A stretch of 64,000 nt of DNA from Paramesorhizobium sp049065735 (GTDB lineage Bacteria; Pseudomonadota; Alphaproteobacteria; Rhizobiales; Rhizobiaceae), in the NCBI RefSeq assembly GCF_049065735.1, contig NZ_JBAKHD010000001.1:434001-498000 (forward strand), written 5' to 3'. Shown one piece after another: positions 15,809 to 24,631 of this stretch (the stretch's first letter is position 1; every line of letters starts with the position of its first letter). Made by a program: the position numbers and the translations under genes. The notes below the pieces were generated by a model, which saw only the letters and a program-made list of their open reading frames with translations, did no database searches and was not told where the DNA came from.

Positions 15809-17869
15809 TCACGCGAGGTGCAGCGCGACGACGATCATGTCGATGAGCTTGATGCCCGCGAACGGCACGATCAGCCCGCCGAGGCCGTAGATCAGCAAGT
15901 TGCGCCGCAAGAGCGGTCCCGCGCCGATGGGGCGGTAGGCAACGCCCTTCAGCGCCAGCGGAATGAGCGCGATGATGATGAGCGCGTTGAAGATGATGGC
16001 CGAGAGAATGGCGCTTTGCGGCGTTGCCAGCCCCATGATGTTGAGCGCGCCAAGCTGCGGATAGAGCGTGACGAACATCGCGGGGATGATGGCGAAATAT
16101 TTCGCGACGTCGTTGGCGATGGAGAAGGTGGTCAGCGCGCCGCGCGTCATCAGCAATTGCTTGCCGATCTCCACGATCTCGATGAGCTTGGTCGGGTCGG
16201 AATCGAGGTCGATCATATTGCCCGCCTCGCGGGCGGCGACCGTGCCGGTGTTCATCGCCACGCCGACATCGGACTGGGCGAGGGCAGGAGCGTCATTGGT
16301 GCCGTCGCCGCACATGGCGACGAGCTTGCCGCGCGCCTGCTCCTCGCGGATGAGCCGCAGCTTGTCCTCCGGCGTCGCCTGGGCGAGGAAGTCATCCACA
16401 CCCGCCTCCGCCGCAATCGCCGCGGCCGTCATCGGATTGTCGCCGGTAATCATCACGGTGCGGATGCCCATGCGGCGCAGTTCCGCGAAGCGCTCGCGAA
16501 TGCCGCCCTTGACGATGTCTTTCAACTGGATGACGCCGAGCAGCCGCCCGTCGCGGATGACGGCGAGCGGCGTGCCGCCCGCCCTCGCGATGTCGTCGGC
16601 AATGGCCTGCAATTCCCGCGCCGTGCGGCTGTGACCCGCCTTGGGCTCGCTCTGGTCTAGATATTTCAGCACCGCATCCACCGCGCCCTTGCGGATGGAT
16701 GAGCCCTCGAAATCGACGCCGCTCATCCGGCTCTGCGCCGTGAAGGGCACGAAAGTGGCGTGCAGGTTCGCCATGTCGCGGCCCCTTATGCCGTATTTTT
16801 CCTTGGCGAGCACGACGATGGAGCGTCCCTCGGGCGTCTCGTCGGCGAGCGAGGCAAGCTGCGCCGCATCCGCCAGTTCATGCTCGGTGACGCCGCTGAC
16901 GGGGCGGAACCCGGTCGCCTGGCGGTTGCCGAGCGTGATCGTGCCGGTCTTGTCCAGCAGCAGCGTGTCCACATCGCCCGCCGCCTCCACCGCGCGGCCC
17001 GACATGGCAAGCACGTTGAAGCGGACCAGCCGGTCCATGCCGGCAATGCCGATGGCCGAGAGCAGCGCGCCGATGGTGGTGGGAATGAGGGTGACGAACA
17101 GTGCCACGAGGACGATGACCGGAATGGCCCCGCCCGCATAGGCGGCGAAGCTGGGGATGGTTGCCACCGCCATGACGAAGATCAGCGTCATCGCCGCCAA
17201 GAGGATGTTGAGCGCGATTTCGTTCGGCGTCTTCTGCCGCTCCGCGCCTTCGACGAGGGCGATCATCCGGTCGAGAAAGGTATTGCCGGCGCTAGCGGTG
17301 ATGCGCACGCGGATCCAGTCGGAAAGCACCTGCGTGCCGCCTGTCACAGCCGAGCGGTCGCCGCCGGATTCGCGGATGACGGGCGCGGATTCGCCCGTTA
17401 TCGCCGCCTCGTTGACCGAAGCGATGCCATCGATGATCTCGCCGTCGGAGGGGATGATGTCGCCCGCCTCCACCAGCACCACATCGCCTGCCCTAAGGCT
17501 CGTGCCGGGCACCAGCGTATAGCCGGACTTGCCGTCTCCGGTGAGGAGCTTCGCCTCGGTCTCGCTGCGCGAACGGCGCAAAGAATCCGCCTGCGCCTTG
17601 CCGCGCCCTTCCGCCACGGCTTCGGCGAAATTGGCGAAAAGCACGGTGAACCACAGCCAGAGGATGATCTGGAAGGAGAAGCCGAGATCATCAGCGCCCG
17701 TCGCCAGATCCCGCACGAAAAGGACGGTGGTGAGCAACGACACGACCGCCACGACGAACATCACCGGATTCTTCGCCAGGCTGCGCGGGCCGAGTTTCCG
17801 GAACGCCCCGCCGATGGCAGGAAGAAGGATATTGGCATCCATGACGGATGCGGATTTGGACTGGCTCAT
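15809..17869 (-). CDS. kdpB: K+-transporting ATPase subunit B (P-type ATPase)
   Basis: The catalytic subunit of KdpFABC. The 686 residues carry the phosphorylation motif DKTGT with Asp at about 306, the actuator TGES (AAITGESAPV), the nucleotide-binding region and the hinge GDGTNDAPALAQ, plus about seven membrane segments. ATG 17869 (MSQSKSAS) is favoured: GGAG lies six bases before it and it overlaps the stop of a possible small ORF as ATGA; ATG 17890 has no ribosome-binding site. It lies directly after kdpF, ahead of kdpA. Confidence 0.96.
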   Translation of the reverse strand: MSQSKSASVMDANILLPAIGGAFRKLGPRSLAKNPVMFVVAVVSLLTTVLFVRDLATGADDLGFSFQIILWLWFTVLFANFAEAVAEGRGKAQADSLRRSRSETEAKLLTGDGKSGYTLVPGTSLRAGDVVLVEAGDIIPSDGEIIDGIASVNEAAITGESAPVIRESGGDRSAVTGGTQVLSDWIRVRITASAGNTFLDRMIALVEGAERQKTPNEIALNILLAAMTLIFVMAVATIPSFAAYAGGAIPVIVLVALFVTLIPTTIGALLSAIGIAGMDRLVRFNVLAMSGRAVEAAGDVDTLLLDKTGTITLGNRQATGFRPVSGVTEHELADAAQLASLADETPEGRSIVVLAKEKYGIRGRDMANLHATFVPFTAQSRMSGVDFEGSSIRKGAVDAVLKYLDQSEPKAGHSRTARELQAIADDIARAGGTPLAVIRDGRLLGVIQLKDIVKGGIRERFAELRRMGIRTVMITGDNPMTAAAIAAEAGVDDFLAQATPEDKLRLIREEQARGKLVAMCGDGTNDAPALAQSDVGVAMNTGTVAAREAGNMIDLDSDPTKLIEIVEIGKQLLMTRGALTTFSIANDVAKYFAIIPAMFVTLYPQLGALNIMGLATPQSAILSAIIFNALIIIALIPLALKGVAYRPIGAGPLLRRNLLIYGLGGLIVPFAGIKLIDMIVVALHLA

Positions 17870-17982
17870 GGAAAGCTCCAGTTGAGACATGCGAGGAGGA
17901 GGACCGCGAGCGCTCCGCCGAGGATGAGGCCGGAAGCGCGCAAAGCCTTCCGCTCAAAAGCGCTCGGGATGGATGAGGGCAT
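17866..17982 (-). CDS. Possible 38-residue membrane peptide overlapping kdpF and coupled to kdpB
   Basis: An ORF starting inside the end of kdpF and ending as ATGA on the kdpB start. It reads MPSSIPSAFERKALRASG, then a hydrophobic helix (LILGGALAVLLLACLNW). The layout (overlap at both ends, ribosome-binding sequence for kdpB inside it) is what a translated coupling peptide would look like, but chance cannot be excluded at this length and no family is recognised. Confidence 0.35.
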   Translation of the reverse strand: MPSSIPSAFERKALRASGLILGGALAVLLLACLNWSFP

Positions 17983-18043
17983 AGGTCAGATAAAGCGCGA
18001 CAAAGACAGCCACCGCGCCGCCCAGCAAATAATCAGGAAACAT
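17954..18043 (-). CDS. kdpF: K+-transporting ATPase subunit F
   Basis: A 29-residue single-helix stabilising subunit. Starts MFPDYLLGGAVAV and ends LTYALIHPERF; the YALxxPERF ending is the KdpF signature. The ATG at 18043 has TGGAGG upstream. It heads the kdp locus. Confidence 0.9.
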   Translation of the reverse strand: MFPDYLLGGAVAVFVALYLTYALIHPERF

Positions 18044-18117
18044 CGTTCGAAACCTCCATTCGCGAAGGATTCTGACTCCGTTTCGCATAAAGGTTCGAGA
18101 GCGGGCGGGGAGGAAAG

Positions 18118-18138
18118 AAATAAAAATTCTATAAAGAA
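18118..18138 (-). promoter_or_regulatory. Candidate KdpE box / kdp promoter region
   Basis: Read on the minus strand, TTCTTTATAGAATTTTTATTT resembles the T-rich KdpE target of enterics (TTTATA, 5 bases, TTTACA). It lies about 75 bases upstream of the kdpF start and is the most AT-rich patch of the leader. Inference only. Confidence 0.35.
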
Positions 18139-18245
18139 GGGGAGGGTGAGGGGAGTGAAATACTGGAGGCGGGTCGCTACATTAAACTATTTGCGCTTTA
18201 GATAGAAAAACACATATTCTTCCTCGTTGAGCCAGCACGGCTGTT

Positions 18246-18396
18246 GAGGCATGGATTCCTGTGACAAGCACAGGAATGACGGAGTGGAAATTTCCAGCGT
18301 TGCGAAGACCGTCGTCGCCAAGCGGAGAGGCCGGGAAACAGCTGCCGATAGCAAAGCAGCCGTCATTCCTGTGCTTGTCACAGGAATCCATGCCTC
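18246..18396. repeat. Family S palindromic repeat (S1)
   Basis: The left arm GAGGCATGGATTCCTGTGAC.. and its exact complement on the right (18360-18396) enclose about 77 bases. Each arm holds its own hairpin ATTCCTGTG-ACAAG-CACAGGAAT. Weaker similarity to the other copies extends outside both arms (TATTCTT.CTCGTTGAG on the left, ATGATATCC on the right). It occupies the 426-base gap 18044-18469 together with the kdp promoter. Confidence 0.92.
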
Positions 18397-18469
18397 TCCA
18401 TTTCCGCTATAAAAACGATGCCAAATGATATCCAAGCGATACAATCGACATGAGTCTCTAACCAGCCGA

Positions 18470-18721
18470 CTAGTCTTCGATGCGCACTTTTCTATCTTGA
18501 ATCAAAGGTGGGCGCTCTCGCAGGAAATCTTCGTCCGCCAGTGGTTCGTCTTTGAAAGACAGCCAATCTGGTCGTTTATCCTGATCACAACGCTCGGCGA
18601 AGCGTGCTTTGGCTCGCTCGCGCAATTCTTTGGAGAGAACTTCCACGTCCTCCCGGCCCCGCCATAGGCCGGAAGCCGCGCGTGTGGCCTCGCGCCAGTC
18701 CTTTTCCTCGTTTTTCTTCAC
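18470..18721 (-). CDS. Hypothetical small charged protein
   Basis: 83 residues, rich in Glu, Arg and Lys, no signal or membrane segment. The central part (VLSKELRERAKARFAERCDQ) is predicted helical, followed by a DEPLADEDFLRERPPL tail. The GTG start has GGAG eight bases upstream. No family recognised; size and composition would suit an antitoxin or small regulatory protein, but no partner gene is adjacent. Confidence 0.6.
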   Translation of the reverse strand: MKKNEEKDWREATRAASGLWRGREDVEVLSKELRERAKARFAERCDQDKRPDWLSFKDEPLADEDFLRERPPLIQDRKVRIED

Positions 18722-18864
18722 GATATCATCTCCACTTTCCGGCTATACTCCAAACAATTATAACAACAACGCGCGATTGACATCCATGTCCCGCTGGTTT
18801 CCTATCGGAGCGGCAAGGATCGCCGGGTGGGGAAGCTCAAGACTGATTGCCCAGGAGGAATGGC

Positions 18865-21800
18865 ATGCCGGTTCGCGTCGCTTGTCAGATGGCCCTGAGT
18901 ATCGCGGCTGCGTTCATGATCGCCACCGGCTCGCTTGCGGCGGAGCGGCAGGTCATCACGTCAAAGGATTCCGATTATATCGGGGCGGATCTGCGGACGG
19001 TCGAGAATGTCACGCTGGAGCAATGCGAGGCGGCTTGCCTTGGCGAAAAGGCCTGCCGCGCCTTCACCTATAACACCAAGGTCCGGTGGTGTTTCCTCAA
19101 GTCCGATTTCTCCAAGCCGAGCCCTTTTCCCGGTGCGATTGCCGGTAAGGTGGTCGAAGCGGGGGCAGGGGCGGCGCCTGACATCGGCGCGCCGCCGGCT
19201 TTGAGCTTCCTGCCCGCCATGGTGATGGACGAAGCGCGGCAGGATCGGCAGCGCATAGTGGCGTTGGACAGTCCGGGCGCCGCAAGCCCTGTTCCGCCGG
19301 AAACCCAGCCCCGCGTGCTGCCGCAGCCGCGCATTCTGCCCCAGCCGGGCGAAGGGCATCCGGGGCCGCTGGCGTCTCGCCTGCCCGGTCTTCCCCTGGG
19401 CGGTCCGCTCGACGGCTACATCCACTCCGTCTCGAAAGCTCCGGACAACGTTGCCCTGTGGCTGGAACTGGCCAGCGAGGCGCTGACGGCGCAGCCCCCG
19501 GCGGGGACTCCGCCCGTCTTCTACCAGCGGCTCGCCACCTCCGCCGCCTATAATGCCTATTTGCTCTCCCGCACAGCGCTGGCCCGGGCGAGGGCGCTCG
19601 CCTTTCTGGCCGATGGGCTGCAAAAGCGGGAGCTCTACCGCCCCGCGCTCGAAGCCTATAAGGCGAGCCTCGCATTGTCGCCCGCACCGCAGGTCGAGGC
19701 TGCCTATAACGATCTGAAAGCCCGCCAGGGTTTCCGCGTGCTCGACAACACCGTCGACTCCGATAGTGCCACACCCCGCGCCTGTGTCCAGTTTTCCGAG
19801 CCGCTGGCGAAAACCGGCGTCGACTATTCCCAGTTCGTCACGCTCGACAACGCCGCGCCAAAGGCGGTGGACGCGGGCGACCGGCAGATCTGTATCGAGG
19901 GGCTTGAGCACGGCCAGCGCTACGCTGTCACCTTCCGCCCCGGCCTGCCGGATGCGGCGGGCGACAAGCTGGAAAAGCCGGTCACGCTCAATCTCTACAT
20001 CCGCGACCGCGCCCCCTCCGTCCATTTCACCGGCGAGAATTTCGTGCTGCCGTCCTCCATGCGGCGCGGCATCCCGCTCGTCTCGGTCAACACATCGGCG
20101 GCTGATCTGAAGCTCTACCGCGTCAATGACCGCTCGCTTGCGGAACTGATGACCGGCTCGCAATTCTTGAAGCAGTTGAGCAGCTACCAGATTCAGAATA
20201 TCGAGGACCAGCTCGGCGAGCCGGTCTGGCAGGGCAAGCTCGACATCACCCAGGACCGCAACAAGGATGTGGTGACGAGCATCCCTATCGATACGGCGTT
20301 GCCGCAGAGAAAGCCCGGCGTCTATGTGCTGACCGCCCTGCCTGACGGTGCGCGCGACGATGGCGGCGCCCGCGCCACGCAATGGTTCGTGGTCTCCAAT
20401 ATCGGCCTTGCGACCTATGCCGGGGAGGACGGCCTCACCGTCTTCGCCCGCTCGCTGGCGAGCGCCAAGCCGCTGCAGGGGCTGGCGCTGACCCTGCTTG
20501 CCCGCAACAATGAGGTGCTCGGGTCAGGCACAACAGATGCTGACGGACGCGTCACCTTCGCCCCCGGCTTGACGCGCGGGAGCGCCGGGCTTGCTCCCGC
20601 CGTGCTCACCGCCAAGGACGGCGAGAGCGATTATGTGTTCCTCGATCTCACCCGCGCGGGCTTCGACCTTTCCGACCGTGGTGTGGCGGGAAGGCCCGTG
20701 CCGGGGCCGATCGACGTGATGGCCTGGACCGAGCGCGGCATCTACCGCCCCGGCGAAACCGTCCATGCCACGGCGCTCGCCCGCGACCATGCGGCGATGG
20801 CGGTGGAGAATTTGCCGCTCACCTTCATCTTCTCCCGGCCCGATGGCGTCGAGGACCGGCGCATGGTGAGCCCCGGCGCGGCGCTGGGCGGCCATGTTGT
20901 GGATTTGCCGCTAACCAAAAATGCCATGCGCGGCACCTGGCACATGCGCATCCACACCGACCCCAAGGCTGCGCCCATCGCCGATATTGCCTTTCTGGTG
21001 CAGGATTTCGTGCCTGATCGCATCGAATTCGACCTGTCGAGCGCCGAGCCGGAAATCGCCATCGGAAAACCCACCAAGGTCAATGTCGATGGCCGCTATC
21101 TCTACGGCGCGCCCGCCGCCGGTCTGGCGCTGGAAGGGGAGGTGCGGCTGAAAACCTCCCGCGAGCGCGCGGGCTACCCGAACTATCTCTTCGGCCTCGC
21201 CGATGACGAGTCGGAGGAGGCAAGCCGCATCGATCTGCCCGGCCTGCCGGTGCTGGACGCCAATGGCAAGGCCGGCTTCGATGTCAACATCGACGACGCG
21301 CCTTCCACCACCCGCCCGCTCATTGCCGATGTGGTGGTGCGTATGCGCGAGATGGGCGGCCGTGCCGTCGAGCGGACGCTTGAACTGCCCGTCGTGCCGG
21401 AAGGCCCACAGATCGGCATCCGCCCGGAATTTGCCGGGCAGCAGGTGCCGGAGAACTCCACCGCCGCCTTCAAGGTCATCGCCATCGACCCCACGGGCAA
21501 GCGCGAAGGCCTCGCCGGGGTGAAATGGTCGCTCGTCCGGCTGGAGACGAATTACCAATGGTATCGCAATGGCGACCAGTGGAAATATGAGCCGGTGACC
21601 TATACCAAACAGGTCGCCAACGGCACGCTGGCGCTTGACCCGGAAGGCGATGGCGCGCCCATTTCTTTCCCCGTCACCTGGGGCCGCTACCGGCTTGAGG
21701 TCAACACCGATGACGCGGCGGGCCCCGCAAGCAGCGTCGAGTTCGATGCAGGCTGGTATGTCGCCGCGCGCTCCACCGAGACGCCCGACGGCCTTGAAAT

Positions 21801-24399
21801 CGCGCTCGACAAGGAAAGCTATGCCCCCGGCGACGTCGCCAAGCTCCAAATCTCCCCCCGCTTCGCCGGGGAGGCGCTGATAACAATCGGCGCGGACCGG
21901 CTCCGGATGGTGAAGACCGTCAGCGTGCCGCAGGCCGGCGCGACCGTCGATATCCCCGTCGGCAATGATTGGGGCGCGGGAGCCTATGTGACGGCGACGC
22001 TGTTCCGCCCCGGCGACGCGCAGGCGACCCGCATGCCGATGCGCGCCATCGGCATCAAATGGCTGAAAATCGATCCGGGCGCGCGCAAGCTCGCGGTAAA
22101 TCTGGCTACGCCGGAGAAGACGCAGCCGCGCCAGCCATTGCAAATCCCCATCGAAGTGCCCGGCCTGAAAGCAGGCGACACCGCCTATGTCACCGTCGCC
22201 GCCGTCGATGTCGGCATCCTGAACCTGACGAAATATCAGGCCCCCGACCCTGACGGATGGTATTTCGGCCAGCGCCAGCTGGGGCTGGAAATCCGCGACC
22301 TCTATGGCCGCCTGATCGACGGCTCGCTCGGCACCATGGGCAAGATCCGCACCGGCGGCGATGGCGGCGGCATGCTGGCCGAGGGCAGCCCACCGACACA
22401 GAAGCTCATCGCCTTCTTCTCCGGCCCGGTCAAGCTCGATGCGCAAGGCAAGGCCAATGTCAGCTTCGACATGCCTGAGTTTAACGGCACGGTCCGCGTC
22501 ATGACCACCGCCTGGACCAAAAGCGGCGTCGGCCATGCGGTGAAGGATGTCATCGTCCGCGACCCCGTGGTCGTCACCGCCAGCCTGCCCGAATTCCTCG
22601 CCCCCGGCGACAAATCGCAGCTGCGCCTCGACATAGCCAACACGGACGGCCCGGCGGGCGATTATGCGCTTGGCGTGGATGCTGAGGGACCGGTCTCGGT
22701 GGATATGGCGAACGCGCCGAAGAGCGTGCAATTGGCGCAAGGCGGCAAGGCGAGCCTCACCATTCCCCTGACCGCGAGCGCGGTGGGCGCGGGCAGCCTC
22801 GCCCTGCGTTTGACCCATCCCGATGGCATCCATGTCGGGCAAACGCTGAACGTCCCCGTCCGTCCCGCCGCCATGCCCGTGGCGGCCCGGCGCGAGGTGA
22901 CCTTGAAGCCCAATGGCGGCAGCCTCACCATCAACCGCGAGCTCCTGGCGTCGAGCCTCATGGATGGCGCTTCGGTTGATGTCAGCGTCTCGCGCTATCC
23001 CGGCTTCAACATCCCGGCGCTCCTCGCCGCGCTCGACCGCTACCCCTATGGCTGCGCCGAGCAGGTGACGAGCCGCGCCATGCCGCTGCTGTACCTCAAC
23101 CAATTGTCCGCCCTGGCAGGCATGGACCAGACGCCTGACGTGAAAAAGCGCATCGATGACGCGATAGCGAGCGTACTCTCCTACCAATCCTCCACCGGCA
23201 GCTTCGGTCTGTGGAGCCCCGGCTCCGGCGATCTCTGGCTCGACGCCTATATCACCGATTTCCTCACCCGCGCGCGGGAGGAGGGCTATACGGTGCCTGA
23301 CGAAGCGATGGGGCAGGCGCTCGACAACCTCCAGAACGCGCTCGCCTATGATACCAATGTCAAGGATCAGGGCAGCGGCATTGCCTATGCGCTCTATGTG
23401 CTGGCGCGCAACCGCCGCGCCAATGTCGGCGACCTCAGATATTACGCCGACACGCAGCTCGACAATTTCCGCTCGCCGCTCGCCCGCGCGCAACTGGCCG
23501 CCGCCCTGTCGCTTTATGGCGATGCGCCGCTTGCGCAGAGCACCTTCACGTCAGCCTATCAGCTGGCGCTTTCCACGCCTTCCGACCCGGCCCGCGCCGA
23601 TTACGGCTCCGCCTTGCGTGACAGCGCCGGGATGCTGGCGCTGGCGGCGGAGAGCCGGCCCGTGCCCAATCAGGTGCCGCAGATGATCAATCTCGTCCAG
23701 TCGCTGCGCAACCAGACAACGGCGCTGAGCACGCAGGACGATGCATGGATGCTGCTTGCCGCCCGCGCGCTGAAAGGCAACGACAAAACGATCTCCCTGG
23801 CAATAAACGGCCAGAAGCAGACCGGTAATTTCGCCGAAACGTTGTCCGGACAGGATGTGCTCGACGCGCCGCAAACCATCGTCAACAGAGGCACAAAACC
23901 CGTGCAGGCGGTGGTGACGACCCTTGCCGCCCCCAAAGACCCGCTCCCCGCCGGCGGCAACGGCTTCTCCATCACGCGCAGCTATTATACGCTCGACGGC
24001 AAGGAAGCGGATGTGATGGATGCCAAGCAGAACGAGCGCTTCGTCGTGGTGCTGAAGGTGACGGAGAACAATGCCTGGACCTCGCGCGTGCTCGTCACCG
24101 ACCTCCTTCCGGCCGGCTTCGAGATCGACAATCCGAGCCTCGTGTCGAGCGCCGATCTGCAGAATTTCGAATGGTTGGGCCAAACCGACACCGCCCACAG
24201 CGAATTCCGCACCGACCGCTTCGTCGCCGCCTTCGACCGCACAAGCTACAGCCCGCGCGAGTTCACGGTGGCCTATGTGGTGCGGGCGGTGACACCCGGC
24301 ACCTACGCGCTGCCGGCGGCGAGCGTGGAGGATATGTATAGGCCGGAGTTGTCGGCACGGACGGCGGCGGGGTTGATGGAGGTGAGGGGGGGTGAATAA
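18865..24399 (+). CDS. yfhM: Bacterial alpha-2-macroglobulin (MG family) with N-terminal PAN/Apple domain
   Basis: A periplasmic protease trap thought to protect the envelope together with PBP1C. 1844 residues: a signal peptide (MALSIAAAFMIATGSLAAE); a PAN/Apple domain at about 35-95 with Cys in EQCEAACLGEKACRAF and WCFLK; a linker; macroglobulin domains (GVAGRPVPGPIDVMAWTERGIYRPGE is the usual MG signature); the thioester motif GCAEQ with Cys at about 1397; and a C-terminal receptor-like domain. AGGAGG lies seven bases before ATG 18865; the TTG at 18847 is upstream of that site. It is followed by pbpC, the partner seen in many proteobacteria. Confidence 0.93.
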   Translation: MPVRVACQMALSIAAAFMIATGSLAAERQVITSKDSDYIGADLRTVENVTLEQCEAACLGEKACRAFTYNTKVRWCFLKSDFSKPSPFPGAIAGKVVEAGAGAAPDIGAPPALSFLPAMVMDEARQDRQRIVALDSPGAASPVPPETQPRVLPQPRILPQPGEGHPGPLASRLPGLPLGGPLDGYIHSVSKAPDNVALWLELASEALTAQPPAGTPPVFYQRLATSAAYNAYLLSRTALARARALAFLADGLQKRELYRPALEAYKASLALSPAPQVEAAYNDLKARQGFRVLDNTVDSDSATPRACVQFSEPLAKTGVDYSQFVTLDNAAPKAVDAGDRQICIEGLEHGQRYAVTFRPGLPDAAGDKLEKPVTLNLYIRDRAPSVHFTGENFVLPSSMRRGIPLVSVNTSAADLKLYRVNDRSLAELMTGSQFLKQLSSYQIQNIEDQLGEPVWQGKLDITQDRNKDVVTSIPIDTALPQRKPGVYVLTALPDGARDDGGARATQWFVVSNIGLATYAGEDGLTVFARSLASAKPLQGLALTLLARNNEVLGSGTTDADGRVTFAPGLTRGSAGLAPAVLTAKDGESDYVFLDLTRAGFDLSDRGVAGRPVPGPIDVMAWTERGIYRPGETVHATALARDHAAMAVENLPLTFIFSRPDGVEDRRMVSPGAALGGHVVDLPLTKNAMRGTWHMRIHTDPKAAPIADIAFLVQDFVPDRIEFDLSSAEPEIAIGKPTKVNVDGRYLYGAPAAGLALEGEVRLKTSRERAGYPNYLFGLADDESEEASRIDLPGLPVLDANGKAGFDVNIDDAPSTTRPLIADVVVRMREMGGRAVERTLELPVVPEGPQIGIRPEFAGQQVPENSTAAFKVIAIDPTGKREGLAGVKWSLVRLETNYQWYRNGDQWKYEPVTYTKQVANGTLALDPEGDGAPISFPVTWGRYRLEVNTDDAAGPASSVEFDAGWYVAARSTETPDGLEIALDKESYAPGDVAKLQISPRFAGEALITIGADRLRMVKTVSVPQAGATVDIPVGNDWGAGAYVTATLFRPGDAQATRMPMRAIGIKWLKIDPGARKLAVNLATPEKTQPRQPLQIPIEVPGLKAGDTAYVTVAAVDVGILNLTKYQAPDPDGWYFGQRQLGLEIRDLYGRLIDGSLGTMGKIRTGGDGGGMLAEGSPPTQKLIAFFSGPVKLDAQGKANVSFDMPEFNGTVRVMTTAWTKSGVGHAVKDVIVRDPVVVTASLPEFLAPGDKSQLRLDIANTDGPAGDYALGVDAEGPVSVDMANAPKSVQLAQGGKASLTIPLTASAVGAGSLALRLTHPDGIHVGQTLNVPVRPAAMPVAARREVTLKPNGGSLTINRELLASSLMDGASVDVSVSRYPGFNIPALLAALDRYPYGCAEQVTSRAMPLLYLNQLSALAGMDQTPDVKKRIDDAIASVLSYQSSTGSFGLWSPGSGDLWLDAYITDFLTRAREEGYTVPDEAMGQALDNLQNALAYDTNVKDQGSGIAYALYVLARNRRANVGDLRYYADTQLDNFRSPLARAQLAAALSLYGDAPLAQSTFTSAYQLALSTPSDPARADYGSALRDSAGMLALAAESRPVPNQVPQMINLVQSLRNQTTALSTQDDAWMLLAARALKGNDKTISLAINGQKQTGNFAETLSGQDVLDAPQTIVNRGTKPVQAVVTTLAAPKDPLPAGGNGFSITRSYYTLDGKEADVMDAKQNERFVVVLKVTENNAWTSRVLVTDLLPAGFEIDNPSLVSSADLQNFEWLGQTDTAHSEFRTDRFVAAFDRTSYSPREFTVAYVVRAVTPGTYALPAASVEDMYRPELSARTAAGLMEVRGGE

Positions 24400-24454
24400 A
24401 GGAGAACGTGGTGTGGGCAATTCACATCGGGTTGGATAGGCTGGCGGGCCAACG

Positions 24455-24617
24455 CTCGCGCCCTCCTTCCCCCTTGCGGGGAAGGTGCCCGCGTCAGCGG
24501 GCGGATGGGGGTGGTGACGTTTGCGCTTTTGCTGAAGACCGTGGCGCAAACGTTACCACCCCCACCCGACCCTTCAGGCCACCCTCCCCGCAAGGGGGAG
24601 GGAAGGTGCGAACCTCC
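24455..24617. repeat. Family A repeat between the macroglobulin gene and pbpC (A3)
   Basis: Full-length: GCTCGCGCCCTCCTTCCCCC.., arm hairpin GCCCGC-GTCA-GCGGGC, GGATGGGGGTGGTGACG, loop, then the complement ending in GGGGGAGGGAAGGTGCGAACC. It lies in the 232-base gap of what is otherwise a two-gene operon. Confidence 0.92.
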
Positions 24618-24631
24618 CGCCGACGTTTAAA

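Noticed and set aside
16760..18205. A 481-codon open frame on the plus strand across kdpB and kdpF
   Set aside because: Antisense to kdpB with His/Arg/Asp-rich composition; all kdp features on the minus strand are strong.
20911..23493. An 860-codon open frame on the minus strand inside the macroglobulin gene
   Set aside because: It is the antisense shadow of a well-supported 1844-residue gene in GC-rich DNA; its translation is low-complexity His/Arg/Gly-rich and has no recognisable domain.
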